A stretch of 64,000 nt of DNA. Source: Sialis fuliginosa (Eukaryota; Arthropoda; Insecta; Megaloptera; Sialidae). Below, in pieces: positions 24,434 through 54,659 of this stretch (position 1 is its first letter; each line of letters starts with the position of its first letter). A model generated the notes under the pieces. The model was given only the letters and a program-made list of their open reading frames with translations, was not told the DNA's origin and made no database searches. The stretch covers positions 7,130,001-7,194,000 of the forward strand of contig OY540812.1 in NCBI GenBank assembly GCA_961205875.1. Direction: 5' to 3'. Made by a program: the position numbers and the translations under genes.

Positions 24434-27400
24434 TTAAACACAACCATACTCATACCAAATTGCATTATCCTTACTCTGCTGAGTAGAATTTGCATCTTTC
24501 TCGCATGTTTCTTTAACTTCTGGAGGAGTAACATCATTATCTGGTTTCTTATCTACATCTGCAGACGTTTTAACATCACCTCCAATTACTGTTGTAATTT
24601 TATTGTAAACAAGCATAGGCCCTTGTGCGGACGGATTATTATCAGTTGGAACTGCGGGATTCGGATCGGCTTCTTGTTCTGTTAAATAGACAGTTCTTCT
24701 TGAACCAACTGAGCCTAAGCTCAAGACACTACCTGTAGTGCTACCTAAACTAGCACGACGATTAGAAGTTTGAGGTTCTTTACGTGATCTATTGAACAAA
24801 CAAATTAATAAATAATAATTATCATTTATCTTTTTCATTTAATTTATTTTTGTTACAAGTATGAGTTGTATAAATTAATTTACCTTCGAACAACAGATTC
24901 CCTTAAAATACTTTCGTTAAAATTGTCTCTATTTTCAAGTCTTTGGGAAATAGATTCATGTGGTTGTTCATCTATACTATTATCAGAATCATTATTACAC
25001 GAGTCTCCAGACCCTGTTCGTGAAAGAGTAACATCGGACTGAGTGAGACGAGAATCATCTTGCCACGAACGACGATTCTAAAACGTTAATTTATGATTAA
25101 GTATGAATATGCAAACAATTTGACTGGAATTTAAAAAAATTGACTTACTCCAGGCACTTTATTAATTAAATCTGAACCAGCTTTTCTAACGCGACGTACA
25201 AGACTTGCACCAAAACTTTTTCTAAAAATGATGTAATAACATATTATAATTAATTTTAAAAGAGCCTCATTTTTTTATAATATAATTACTTTTTAGCATT
25301 TGAACAGCTATCAAGTCTTCTGTAGTGTTCCATAATTTTATCTTCAAGTCTATCTTTCTGTCTGCAAAGTGCATGCATTTTTTCAGACAGGGCTCGTTGT
25401 TCTACATGATGAGATCGTTCTCCAGCTAATGCATGTGCCAAAAGGGTGTGGTATTGGCTTAAGAGTTGGGCTGCATGACCCATTACTGCACGTCGATCAC
25501 TTTCTAATTGTGATGTCATTGTTAACAGCATCTGTACACAAAATAAAATGTTTAAATTCAATTATGATAAATATATTGTGTTTTTACTCACTTCGCATTT
25601 CTGCCTTAATTTAGTGTCTTCAAGATGAGCTGAAGCAAGTTCTCCTCGAAGGGACGTTGTTTCTAATCTTAAACGACCAGCTTCGGCCCGTGCAGTTTTA
25701 CTACTTTCTTGTAATGCTCGATAATCAGATTTTAATCTCTCACTTGCAGCGAATAAGTTACGGAAATCATCTTTAAGCCGTGAATGTTCAGTTCGTAGAT
25801 TTGATAAACTTTTTGACTCGGCACTATTAAAAAAACAATGTATTTAAATATTTTCAAAATAGGGATAAAACATGTCATATAATTACCGTAAAGAATCTCT
25901 TTCCTGTTCCAAAGTGCTAATTTTTTTATCTTTTTGTGAACACAATTCGCGTGCATCACGTAATTCTGTTTTGGAATCTCTTAAATTGGTTTTTAATGTT
26001 TCACGTTCTGCAATTAATCCTTCATATTCGGAATTTAGTTGTTCATGAAGGACTCTCAAAGTTACTTGATCCATAAGAAGAGTTTCATGTTCAGATTTCA
26101 ACTGCTCTTGTTGTTTTGTTAGCTGAAATATTAATGTTAAATCTATCAAAAATGAATTTCCAACTCATATTATAGAAAAGAAATAAATTTGTTGTAAACG
26201 TTAGCATGCAATGCTCAATTGAACAGAGTGTTGTTGAAAAAGATGTATGTAATATGTGTGCGAATTAACTTTAAGTAGAATTACCGTCACCAACATTAAA
26301 ATGTAATTTAGCGTAAAATAAAATTAAAGTGAAAAGTGTTTGCACAATTACAAAATGAATGTTGAAGCTTACTTCTTCCTTCTCAACAACTAATTGACTG
26401 CTTGCCAGTTGCAGCGCTGTATGTTGTGCCGTTAATGAATTTACCTGCGATGATAAAGTTGATATTTCTACTTGCAATTTAGCGTTTTGTTCTTGTAGTG
26501 AATCTATCTCTGAACACAACTGTTCACACTGTTGTTTCCACTCTGCACTTACAGAAGACACAACTTGTTCGGTTTGACTAATGACATCCTCTTCAGAAAT
26601 GAAGCCTTTATCTTTTAGTATATCTTTAACACCTTTGATTATATCGTTGTTTGAACACATTTTTTGTAACACTACGTCAACAGATAATTCATCTGTTATG
26701 TCATCGTAACATAATCCTAGCTTTTCAAAAACAGATTTGAATTTTTCTGTATTCAATTTTGCAGTTATGAGATCATTTTGAAGAGTTGATATTGTTTCTA
26801 TCTGTGTGGTATTTTGTGATAGAAGTTCTTGAGATTTTTTCTCGAGATCGTAAAGTTTTTGAAGTTGTAAAGAAGATGCCTCTAGTTCTTTATTCAGTTT
26901 TGTTATTTCTTTACTTTGTTGATCATTCATGGACATTTGTTGATCTAATGAAACGTTACTAGACTAAAATTAAATAAATAATGTTAATATAATAATTCTA
27001 AAATTGATAAATCGATTATAACAAACCTCAATCATTTCTTTTAATTTTGTTACTTCTTTTTGTAAATTAGTATTTTCTTTTTCAAGTAACATTATCCTTT
27101 CTCGTCTTTCCTCACATAGTTTTTCATTTTCAGAACTTTTATTAGCTACTACAGTTAATAATTCTAGTTCTTTCAATGAAGAATTTAAAGACTTTTCTAA
27201 ATCATCAGCTCTTATTTTTATTGTATCGCATAATGCTTGAATGTTCTGTTTTTCTTTATTTAGTATTTCAATGTTTCTTTCTAAATCTTGAGTTTTTAAA
27301 CGCTCAGTCTGTAAAAAATAAAGTTGATTTTGATAAAGTTACATCCGTAAGTAACCAATTATTCAAAATTATGCAGCGGACACAATAAATTGTAAAATTT

Positions 27401-30142
27401 TATATATAATGAACCAAACTAATATTACAAGAAAACAACAGCAGTCTGTATGTAGCCCCTTAAACAAATACATAACTTCATACCTGTAGATCATTACTTT
27501 GACGATCAATTGTAGCACGGCTAGTATCTAAAGCATCTTGCAGTTTCTGAGTTTCATCTAACGTACTTTTAAATACATTTTCTAATTCAACATTTTGTTT
27601 TGAAAACCTTGTGCAACTCTCAGACAGTTGATCAACTTTAATTGTTAATTTCTTCTTCTCTTTTTCTAACTCCAAAATTTTTTCTGAACTTTCCTAAAGT
27701 AATAAATTACAATTAATAATAAGAACAAATCTGATTGTACACTTTTATTACCTGAAAACTATTCTCCTTCATATTGTCAATGGTACTTTGTAGCTTACGA
27801 TTTTCAAGTTCTAGTTTCAAAGCTCTCGCTTGTGCATTATTTGTAAGTTGTTCTGATAAACTGTTATCTTCAGAATTTATTGGTTCAATTTCAGGATCAT
27901 AAATTTCCTTTGATGCAGTTGGTGAGGTTAATTTTGTAACTAACTGCAATCGAGTATTTTCATCAATTAATTCTTGAATCTAAACAGAAGAGATATGTTA
28001 ATTTTTTATTTTGATATATTATATTTAATTTTTATTTACTTTATCCCTAGCAGAATCACGTTCAATTCTCAATTCTCCGATAACCTGTTCTCTTGCCATT
28101 AATTCTGTTTCAAGCCCCTCGAGTCTTTCACACCTTTGAGTCGCCCTTGTCAATTGCGCTTCTAATACTTCTCTTGTGTCCAATAATACTTTAGCATCCT
28201 CTCTCAATTCCTGTACTCGCTGTTTATAGAATTCAGCATCAGAAGCGCGTTGTCTTAACTTCCCAGCTTCTGTTTCAAGTCTAGTCACACGATCTGCTTG
28301 TTCATGCAATGCATCTAGTTCGTCGCGGTATGTAGAAGCTCGGCGTGCCTCTGCCAATAAGTCTGTATTCTGGTAAAATAAATGAAAATATTTGAATTTT
28401 AAGGGATAAATATTCAAAAAGTAAGAATGTAAAACCTATATAATTCAAGATCAGTGTATAGTGTATAATATACATATATAAATAAAAAATTTACCTCCAC
28501 TCTTAATTTTGTTATAATTGAATTTGTATATTCTAATTCTTCTTTACATTCAACAAGAGCTTCTGACTTTTCTTCTCTGAAAATGAAAAGTAAATTCGTT
28601 CAATACAAGGTAATTATAAAAACAATCCAGAACTTGAAAGTTGCAAAGCAAAATAAATATGAATTATATAATAATGATCAATACTTTTCTTGCTCAGTCA
28701 AAACATTTCTAGTTATAGCTTTATAGTGAAAATAATTTGGTTTAAATACATGAGTATGTGAAAATGTATTTAGAACTGTGCTAACTGCTGTTTTTAATAG
28801 TTTTATCTCATAATAAATGTGTCAACTTACAATTCTTGTCTTAATTTTCGTAATTTAGCTTTCCAATCTGCTAACTCGACTGCAAGGTGGTTACTTTCAA
28901 CGCCACCTGATGTGCTTGTTGTTCCGACTGTTTTGTTTGTAATTATGTTGTCCGCGATAGTTCCTGGTTGTTGCTGTTGTGAGCTCATGGCTGTTATCTG
29001 TGATGATGTCCATTGTTGTAGACATATATCACGCTGTTTGGCTAGTGAACGCAAGTGACACAATAGAGCGTCTGGATTTTGAGCTATTGCATCTGATGTC
29101 AATACAATGGTTTGATCATCTGTTACCTGAATATACAATTAAATATAAAGTACACTACACATATATTTGAATTTAACATTTTTGAACTATTAGGCTCTTG
29201 ATGAGGACTTTTGTTGAAAAACGTGTCAAGTGATTTTATTGTGGTCAAGGTGTATATTTTTAGTTTTAACCGATTTTTATAAAAGTTTGTACAATGAGAT
29301 GAAATGTAACTTGCAAATTTTAATGTAAAAGGTAAGGAAGTATATAATAAAACTAACATTTTAGAAATATAATTTGTAAGTAGTGGTTCAAGTAATTCAA
29401 TATAATTAGGAAGTAATTTAAATAATATATAATATTTTAATAGATTAATTTTCGTAATGAAATAATATTTACCTGTTTAATACATGTAACAATAGCATGT
29501 TGGACTTGTATAGGTAATTCTTTAATTCCTGTGATGAATAATTCTTTATTCGGACACTGTACAGCACAACCTAATAGTAATAATAACGTAAGTTGTAAAT
29601 GTTGTAATCCAACATTTGATCGAGGGTCTGAACCTATATGAATTGGATTTGGAAGTTGAATAATAGTTTGTCCTAACTCTTCCTGTAAAATATGAAAGTT
29701 TATAGTTACTGTTGTCGTATTTCAAAAGTATATAAATTATATTATTTTTCCAATCCTAATTATAATATTCTTACCTCATACAGAGTTTTGATATTTTTAA
29801 TAAGAGAATCAAAATTTTTAATTCGTGTTAGAGTTTGAAAGGAAGTAGGGGAATTAATATCAATCGTTGTAATGGGATGTATAGGTTCAGGGTCTATTTG
29901 TGTTAAAACTTCATAAATAATTGTTCCATCACAAAGAGCTCCATAGTCTGATAAAATTTCTGGTTGTTCTAAGCAGGAAGCCAGCTAAAATAATACACAT
30001 TTAATTTTTTAAAAGGAATATCACAAAAGAAAATTAAACAAATGTGGTACTACGAAAATCTAAATTTATTTTTTTGTTTACTTACCCATATCACAAGAGG
30101 CCCAGCTAAAAAATCTTCTACATCACTATTTGAAGCTGCCAT
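24434..30142 (-). CDS. Girdin: Girdin/Daple (CCDC88) family coiled-coil protein
   Basis: Sixteen exons join in phase to 1275 residues: 30086-30142, 29775-29984, 29473-29682, 28831-29126, 28495-28576, 28040-28369, 27752-27979, 27484-27693, 27027-27308, 26373-26963, 25887-26122, 25592-25823, 25290-25531, 25149-25221, 24884-25077 and 24434-24788. Residues 1-160 form a HOOK-type calponin-like domain; LLLLLGCAVQCPNKELF is typical. Residues about 200-1060 are nearly continuous coiled coil. A basic patch (SFGASLVRRVRKAGSDL) follows near residue 1070, then a Ser-rich tail. The protein ends YEYGCV, the same GCV ending that lets vertebrate Daple bind the Dishevelled PDZ domain. The family links actin, cell polarity and G-protein or Wnt signalling. 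Vertebrate members are longer (over 1800 residues), mainly in the C-terminal tail. Confidence 0.93.
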
Positions 30143-32271
30143 TTCGAAAAATAACTAAAATAAACACAAAAATATGTTCATCGTTTCGCCTTTTTGACAA
30201 TTTATCAAAACATGCGCTTGTGTTTACACAAGCAGATCTAATATCTTTAGTAAAATATTCTGTTTTGAATTTAACCTATCTTTTTTTATCTAGTTTGTAA
30301 AGAAGGATAGATTATTTTTCTAACTGACCTTGATATTTTCCAAAGATGACTTTTAAATAGCATCTAGCACTATAGAGTTCCATAAACGTTTTACTAAACT
30401 GATTTGATTAAAAAAAATTTAAATCAAGTTTTAAATATATTTTATACCTAAAATTATTTTGATTTTCTTCATATAATATGAAAATATAAGTATTAAAATT
30501 AAGAGACAGTCTACATATTTAAATTACATTAAATATCAATGTTTATAAATATTTATCATTTTACTTCCTAATTAAAATTTACCTTGAAAATAATGTGTCT
30601 ATTAATTAGACAATTATTATAATTATAAACATGTTCAAAATATTAAAATTAAAAAAAAAATTATTATTTAATTAAAACACATTATACATAATAAGACATC
30701 AATAAGAGAGTAAATATAAATGATTGAAATAAAACATCCAAATATGATTTAATATATTATTTTTATTATTATTATTATTATTAACATGAACTATAGACAT
30801 AACATTGTTTGATTTATCTGAGATATGTTAAAGGTAAATATAATTAAATGATGCCAGTAACAAATATTAGATACAATCTGATTGATTTATTTATAAAAAC
30901 TGAAATATTAATATTGTCATTTTGATTTATTGACCATTTTATTACATTTATAATGTAAATGAGCTTAGTTATAATAAAAAGGAATAAGATGTATTGTACT
31001 TAAGAATTTAATGGATAAATAAAGTGATAAACTCATACGTATTTCAAACTTGCAATTTGAAATATTTTATGAAAAATATACAATTAAGATAAAAATTGAT
31101 TTTCTTATAAAATTCTCAAAGTAGATATTTAAAATCTAAACATTATAATGAGTTTTACATAATAGAAATAGAGTTCATTAAGCATTTTTGATATGAAATT
31201 TCACAAAATATTTTAGAGCTGGAAGAACATATTGTCTATTAACATCCAATTGATATTCATTTGTATATATAAATTCAGACTTCAGTTTTATGTGATAGCA
31301 AATTATATTAAGCTAATTATTTTAAACCATGTTTCGCACAAAATACCATTACATTGAATGTAACTGTACTGTTTTATTTATCACAATATCACGAGTATTT
31401 ATGTTGTATCCAAATGACTAACTCAGACTTCACAATTCTTTTTAATTGTGATGAAAAAACTATAAAATTTTATATAATACAACAAACATAAAATATTTAA
31501 AACATTAACATAAACATATTTCATACCTTTTTCATCACTGTATAAAATATTGCAAAATATATTTATAAATATGTCCACTATTGGTCATATGTTTCCCACT
31601 TTATTGTGCCCTGTATAACCTTTACAAGGTTCCTACCGATTGACACAAAGCTATAAATACACGTATTCAACAAATCCTCGTAAATATTTTACTACGATAT
31701 AAAATTTTATTTTGGATATGATATGGTAAATGCTTAATAATTATTTTATATATTATTCATTCTCTATACTATATTTTCTTCATCAACCACGTACCTAATG
31801 AAATATAATATGTATTAAAAAATTAACATTTCATTAAAACAAAACAGAAAATGACTAGTTTAATTAATATGTAAATGAGAAGGATTATATATATATATAT
31901 ATATATATATAGTAACTTAACAGTTATATTGTACTCTCAAAATTATAAATTATTAGGTAAAACAACATTATTCATAATATATTAAAATCTCTAGACTTGG
32001 TCAAAAAATTTCTTGAAGTAAAATTTCTTCGTATACAAAAAAATTGTAAAATATAACGAAATCAAATTTTCACTCTGAAATTTTTATAATTATTTAATTT
32101 TTTGTCATATATAACTTGTTTAAATTTTATTAGAAAAAGATAGTTAAGTTATATTAATCAGAGTAAATCAATGGTCCGTTATAACAATTCACAGTATCCG
32201 TCATTAAACTTAATCTACGATCAGTTCAATGAATTTTAAATCAAATAATTAAACTAAAATGTGAGGCTATG
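30143..32271. other. AT-rich spacer between Girdin and FRMPD4, with microsatellites
   Basis: Both flanking genes are on the minus strand, so this contains the Girdin promoter and the FRMPD4 3' UTR. It has an ATT run near 30763-30782 and a TA tract at 31886-31911. No ORF or transposon can be supported. Confidence 0.45.
31886..31911. repeat. TA dinucleotide microsatellite
   Basis: An uninterrupted run of 13 TA units lies in the likely 3' flank of the FRMPD4-like gene. Confidence 0.9.
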
Positions 32272-49358
<17,087 letters not shown>

Positions 49359-51878
49359 TTGTTAGTGGTTTTAGGTACACATCTTTGTGGCGTGCATCGT
49401 CACTGCCTAAATGTTTGTAAAAGTATCTGTACTGCAACTTGAGGTAAATTGAGGATGTAATGTGAAAAACGTTTCAAAACAATTCAATTTCATCACTCTG
49501 ACAAAACGTACAAGAACAATTTACTTTATTTGTGACGTTGATTCGATACACGTAGTGTAGCTTGTATACACAAAACAAGAAAATTATTGCAGGTATTTAT
49601 TTGAGCGAACATAACGAGTTATATCGTTCTATAAAACAATAATCCTACTATCAGAAATATATGTATACAAGCGGATAGACATATCAGTTCTAAAAATAAA
49701 CACTACATTCAATAAAAGGAAATTTATTGTTCTTGTCGAGACCCTTTTTCAATTAGCATTTTTGTATATTCCTTCTCTTTATGTACTTTTCTTTTGATCA
49801 TTTTTTCTGATATTACAACATTGATTGATTGAGAAATAATATGATTTGATTTTAATTTAATCATGCAATACAGAAAAAAGAATTTCTTATCAAGAATATA
49901 CTCCAATAGTAACAGGTATATGGCAAGTGTAAAAATAATTTGGTCTGAAACCCCCATAGACTATCTACTATCCATTACAATTTATCTTTTTTTATATCAC
50001 GAACTTATTAGTACTCTTATTCCCACTTCAGTTGTTTTCCGTTTCCCTTCCAGGCAGCCGTGATCTCTCACAATCGACCTCAGCCCCTGTTCGACACTTC
50101 CCTCGCCTACCCACTTTCAGCTATTCAGGTTTGTAGCTAGGGGAGAGATGACCACTTTGGGTGGTATGTAGTAAGAGCTGTATATATTTTTAATCTTAAT
50201 GTTCTACGATAAGTGTCTTAAATGCATTTATTTACTTTTCCGTTTTTTTATTATTCCTGAAGTTTCGATTAATAAATAATGCTATCAGTTGTTTTCCATT
50301 TCGTGATGATCTTTCAGTTATTCAAAATTGTATCAAAATTGTAACAAGGGAATGACCATATTGGTCGGATACCCCTTTTAACAACTTTACTGGTACGGAT
50401 TTTTCAGTTTTACAAAACTGGCAGCTGCGAATTCTTTAGCTTAGATATTTTTCTGATCTGAAACCCCTAAGGGTTGAAGATGAAGGTTGAGTGTGAAATT
50501 TGGAATTAAATTTTTTTTTTTAACATATCGTTGTAAAGAAGAGTAAAAAACACGTTCAAATATGCTATACCCAATTTAGTGGTCCATAAGAAAAATTAAA
50601 GTCAGGGCTTGTAACTCGGAAACTAATAGTGCTATAAAAATTCTAAATACACCAATCAATTCTACATAAAAAGTGCTTTAAGAAATCGTAAACAAAAAGT
50701 ACCTATTTACTTTGACAAATAAGTTATAGCCATTTAATTTCGAATTTTCAGATTTTTGGGCATACCGCCTAAACCACATAAAATTATTAATATTTTTTGA
50801 TGTAGTAATACTCACCCCTTTCTAACAAATAGTTCACCTCATTTAAGCAAATCTGTATCTCTTACCGTTTAGGAAATCCCCATGCATTTCACGCTTATCT
50901 TGGACACCTGTATATGTTTATAATCCATTTGTATTATCACGACTTTTTATGTACATATATGATCCAATGCCAGTCAAGGGGTTAAGTAATAATTTTACTT
51001 AAGAAAAATTTGTTTTTTTCTTTTATTAAAACTTTTTTTCCGATACTGTGTTTAATATATTTCTGAACCTCAATGAATACAATAAATATTCTTATTCCCA
51101 GTTCATCCTCGGTAATGTATTATCATTACTGACTGTACAAACCAAACAAATTGCACGGCGCCGGACCTGCAACGCCATCAACCGACAAGTGAGCGATATC
51201 CCCGAGTAGTATTTTATGTGTACGTAGAGAGTCGATGGTGAGTTAATTTATCGTCGCAATGAAAACGTGATATCGACAACTATAGCCAGTTGCTCAGTTA
51301 GATTTCACAAAGCTATCGACGCGCTCTTAATATGTGATTGAATATGATCATTCAATTCAAGTTTTAATTAGATAGTGTGTTTGATTCAAAACCATCATAT
51401 CGCTCACGTACATACTAAAATAATTAATTCAACCGACTGAGCAGTAAATTATGATTAATGTGATAATTAAAATGCTGGAAATTGTCGATGCCCCTCCTCC
51501 TCACTTTTTTCGATAACAGATGTCGTTATCGCAAAATATCGATGTTTTAATGTGGTTTTTAATTATTTTTCCAGTAATTAAATACTTAACGTGACGGATA
51601 TTTGATTGGTAATGAATGTGCTTTTTTGTTACCCATTATTAAATTTTAAAACATTTTAAAATCAAGTTGCAGTGAATATCTTATAGTCACTTGTATTACT
51701 GTTACACGTACTTAACTAACATGACTATAAATCGAAACTATAAATAGTTATTTGTTGATAAAAATGCAGTTTTGGAGGTGTATTTATACAAAATTTTAAA
51801 CTAATTTTAGACAATATTTTTGGAAGACTGTAGCTCCCTCACGAAGTTTTTTGCTTAAAATTTCATCCTCGATCTACT
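49359..51878. other. Intergenic region upstream of FRMPD4
   Basis: This should contain the FRMPD4 promoter and any 5' UTR. The stretch 51150-51260 is GC-richer and has donor-like GATG|GTGAGTTAAT on the plus strand, so a noncoding first exon is possible. A pyrimidine-rich patch lies at 50035-50130. No coding ORF can be supported. Confidence 0.35.
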
Positions 51879-52382
51879 TGTTATGGTATGTCCTTGTGAC
51901 TGTACCAAGTTTTGTAGGTTTACCAATCTGATCTTCTCCAAAGTGCGTCGTGGTACAATTAATACAACATATTACTTTTATATATATTTATTAAAGATTT
52001 ATTGAATATGTTATGTATATATGTAATATATTTATTATAATATGGTATATTGTAATTGTGTTCAAGAGATAAAAACAACAGCACACAGACCAATAATTTG
52101 TAAGACGATGATGTTATGTCTTTGCTTGCTTTTTACTAATTGTCCCTTGTTACTTTTACTGAACTTAAAATGGTTTGTAATTCCATGTGAAAATGTGTGG
52201 GTAGATGTATGGACTATAGAGTCTGCGTATTTATATATGATAAGGATTTGGTGCTACTGTGTTTATCACTGAAATATAATATTCATGTGTATGTCTGTCT
52301 TAAGGAATGTATTGTGGGTGTTGTATGTGATACAGGGTGTATGTAATGTATGTACATATGTAATATGTGTGAATATATAACA
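51879..52382 (-). repeat. 3' LTR
   Basis: This 504-bp LTR has termini TGTTAT...ATAACA, themselves inverted repeats. Compared with the 5' LTR it differs only at 51885 (g versus a) and 52051 (t versus g). Because the element is on the minus strand, this copy lies downstream of env. Confidence 0.97.
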
Positions 52383-52388
52383 CCTCCC
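52383..52388 (-). other. Polypurine tract
   Basis: On the sense (minus) strand GGGAGG sits immediately before the 3' LTR, the expected position of the plus-strand primer. Confidence 0.75.
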
Positions 52389-52618
52389 GACAAAGATTGA
52401 AACTGGGGGAATTTTAAACAGTTTCAACAAAATTAAATGTTGTACAATAATTATAAATTCAGATGACATACATGATAATTGATATTACAAAAGTAATCTA
52501 GAGATAATAAAAATGGAAAAAATACATGATATTACAAAAATAATAATTAATTACATTGATTATATGTATATTATATGTATGGGGCTATATATATGTATAT
52601 ATGGATAAAATAATAGAT

Positions 52619-54589
52619 TTATTGATCGTCGAACTGTAATCTTGAGGCGTGAATGGATCTTCTGTTGAGTGGAATCGTCCTCTGTCGATCTTGTGAATCA
52701 TCATTGAAAGTATTTAAATGAGAAAGTTCGATTTCTTCGTTTTCATCTGATGATACAGATGTTACTGCTGGATTCATTGTAATTGGAGTATTCCTGTTGT
52801 TGCATTGATTAAAAATTCTAACACAGCATCCGTGTTGATCTGATGAATTTGAAAACTTGCAAATTCGTTTAAATAAGTAAATTACTCCCAAACAGTTAAG
52901 TAATTTGTATATTACGATAATTCCGACTATACTGCCAATAATAGAAATTCCAGTAGAATACCATTGACTATAGCGTACAATGTGTGGTTGATTTAAATTG
53001 ACATTGATTTTTTCATTTAAGTCGTCTAATTTATGCGAAGCTAGATTTAATTCTTCAAGACGTATATTAGTAAAATGTATCGGTTGAAGGTAAAAAGATT
53101 CTAATGCGTCGTTGACTTTTCTTGAATTGCAGCATTCGTCTTCGATTATTGGAATTGCAGGTAATATGTTTACAAAGTGCGTTTTTATACTGCTGGTAGC
53201 GATGAGTCGAACATCCTTAGCATAAGCGATGCATTCTTCTTCGAGTTGTATGATACCAATATCATTTAATGTTTCGTCGCGAATTGATTTCGTTGGACAA
53301 GATATAGTAATCAATTCTGGTGAAGATAGTATATAAATCCATTGATTGTTCTTCAATAATTGGTGCCAAACTTGTAGTGTTCCCTTAACGAGTTTTGTAT
53401 TACAAGATTGTGGTATTTGTTCATTATAGGTTGAAATTAGTAAAATTTCACAGTTCGAATCTCTTGTAGTTGAATGAATTATATTATTCTTGCATAAGTA
53501 CTCATCTTCTAAGACCAATTGACATTCTGATATATCACTCATTTGAACATAGCTTGATTTACTTCCAGATATAGCAAGGTAATTATTGGAAGGTTGGATA
53601 TATGCATATGTATTTGGTATTTTATGAGGTATAGGAATTGGAATTAAGTGATATAAATTGAAAATTTGATTTAATGTTAATGGTATTTGTATGACGAATA
53701 TTATTTTATAATTGTTATAATAAACAGTAAGTTTTGATATTTCTATTAATTTTGAAGCATTTTCGTCTGTTAATTGAAATGGGAAATTTTTTTCGTTTGT
53801 CATGAGTTTTGCATTTGCTTTTATATGAGAAATAAGATTTAGTGGTGTTATCACAGATGGGTGAATAACATTTTGTTTAGCAAATAAAACAGTATTGATG
53901 AGAATATCATATTCTTCAGATAGTTCTGTAGTTAGATAAGATAGTAATTGAACATGACTGTTAGAAATGACTAAATTATTTAATAAATTTGTTCTGTTTG
54001 TGATTTTTGAAGAAAAGCTGTTAAAATTATTTATGTTTTTATTGAAAATTTCTTCGTTTATTTTCAAGGTTGAGATTGAATCATTAAAACTGGATATCGT
54101 AGATTTTATTACTTGAATTTGTTCAATCATTAGTTTTTCTAATTGTTTTTCGCTCATATTTGTTTGTTCTAAAATTGTATCGTAATATTCCGCGTCATCT
54201 GCATCTAGAGAACCGGTTAACCATTTCCATGCAGTACCTAATCCATTAAAAATACCGCGTTTTGTCCGTTTCTCGTGATTTATTAAGTGAATTAAAGATT
54301 GTTCCTTTGCTTTTATCATATTTAATTGAATTGCTACATATTTTAAAGTTTGCAAACACGGAACTAAATCTTTTTCAGTAAGACCGCGTATATGACACAT
54401 GTGTTCTGATTTAGCGAAGGTGTCAATTAAAAACCTTGTTTTTTGTTCGTAAAAGGATATATTTACATGAGTAAGGATTTGCCATGTATCGCTGTAAAAT
54501 TTTGCATGTCCCATGTGTTCGTAAAATATTCCAGTGCTTTTGTTCAACGGAGTTATAACGTATCCTGATGCGATACGTTGACATCCCAA
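52619..54589 (-). CDS. env: Errantivirus Env-like (baculovirus F-type) fusion glycoprotein
   Basis: This open frame of about 656 codons runs to a stop just upstream of the polypurine tract. It has a basic cleavage motif RTKR (about 54258-54272) followed at once by a hydrophobic glycine-containing segment, the pattern of insect errantivirus Env proteins related to baculovirus F proteins. Several cysteines follow, then a transmembrane segment (GISIIGSIVGIIVIYKLL, about 52890-52960) and a cytoplasmic tail of some 90 residues. The first codon of the open frame is TTG, not ATG, and no hydrophobic signal sequence precedes the mature-like N-terminus. A TTATGTTTCAG acceptor lies directly before it. 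Errantivirus env is made from a spliced mRNA, so the start may come from an upstream exon; alternatively the pol deletion removed the signal peptide. Confidence 0.88.
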   Translation of the reverse strand: MGCQRIASGYVITPLNKSTGIFYEHMGHAKFYSDTWQILTHVNISFYEQKTRFLIDTFAKSEHMCHIRGLTEKDLVPCLQTLKYVAIQLNMIKAKEQSLIHLINHEKRTKRGIFNGLGTAWKWLTGSLDADDAEYYDTILEQTNMSEKQLEKLMIEQIQVIKSTISSFNDSISTLKINEEIFNKNINNFNSFSSKITNRTNLLNNLVISNSHVQLLSYLTTELSEEYDILINTVLFAKQNVIHPSVITPLNLISHIKANAKLMTNEKNFPFQLTDENASKLIEISKLTVYYNNYKIIFVIQIPLTLNQIFNLYHLIPIPIPHKIPNTYAYIQPSNNYLAISGSKSSYVQMSDISECQLVLEDEYLCKNNIIHSTTRDSNCEILLISTYNEQIPQSCNTKLVKGTLQVWHQLLKNNQWIYILSSPELITISCPTKSIRDETLNDIGIIQLEEECIAYAKDVRLIATSSIKTHFVNILPAIPIIEDECCNSRKVNDALESFYLQPIHFTNIRLEELNLASHKLDDLNEKINVNLNQPHIVRYSQWYSTGISIIGSIVGIIVIYKLLNCLGVIYLFKRICKFSNSSDQHGCCVRIFNQCNNRNTPITMNPAVTSVSSDENEEIELSHLNTFNDDSQDRQRTIPLNRRSIHASRLQFDDQ

Positions 54590-54659
54590 TCTGAAACATA
54601 AGCGTGTTTCAATCTATTGGAATGAATGTTTATTCTTGAGTAAAATTGGAACATCAGAA

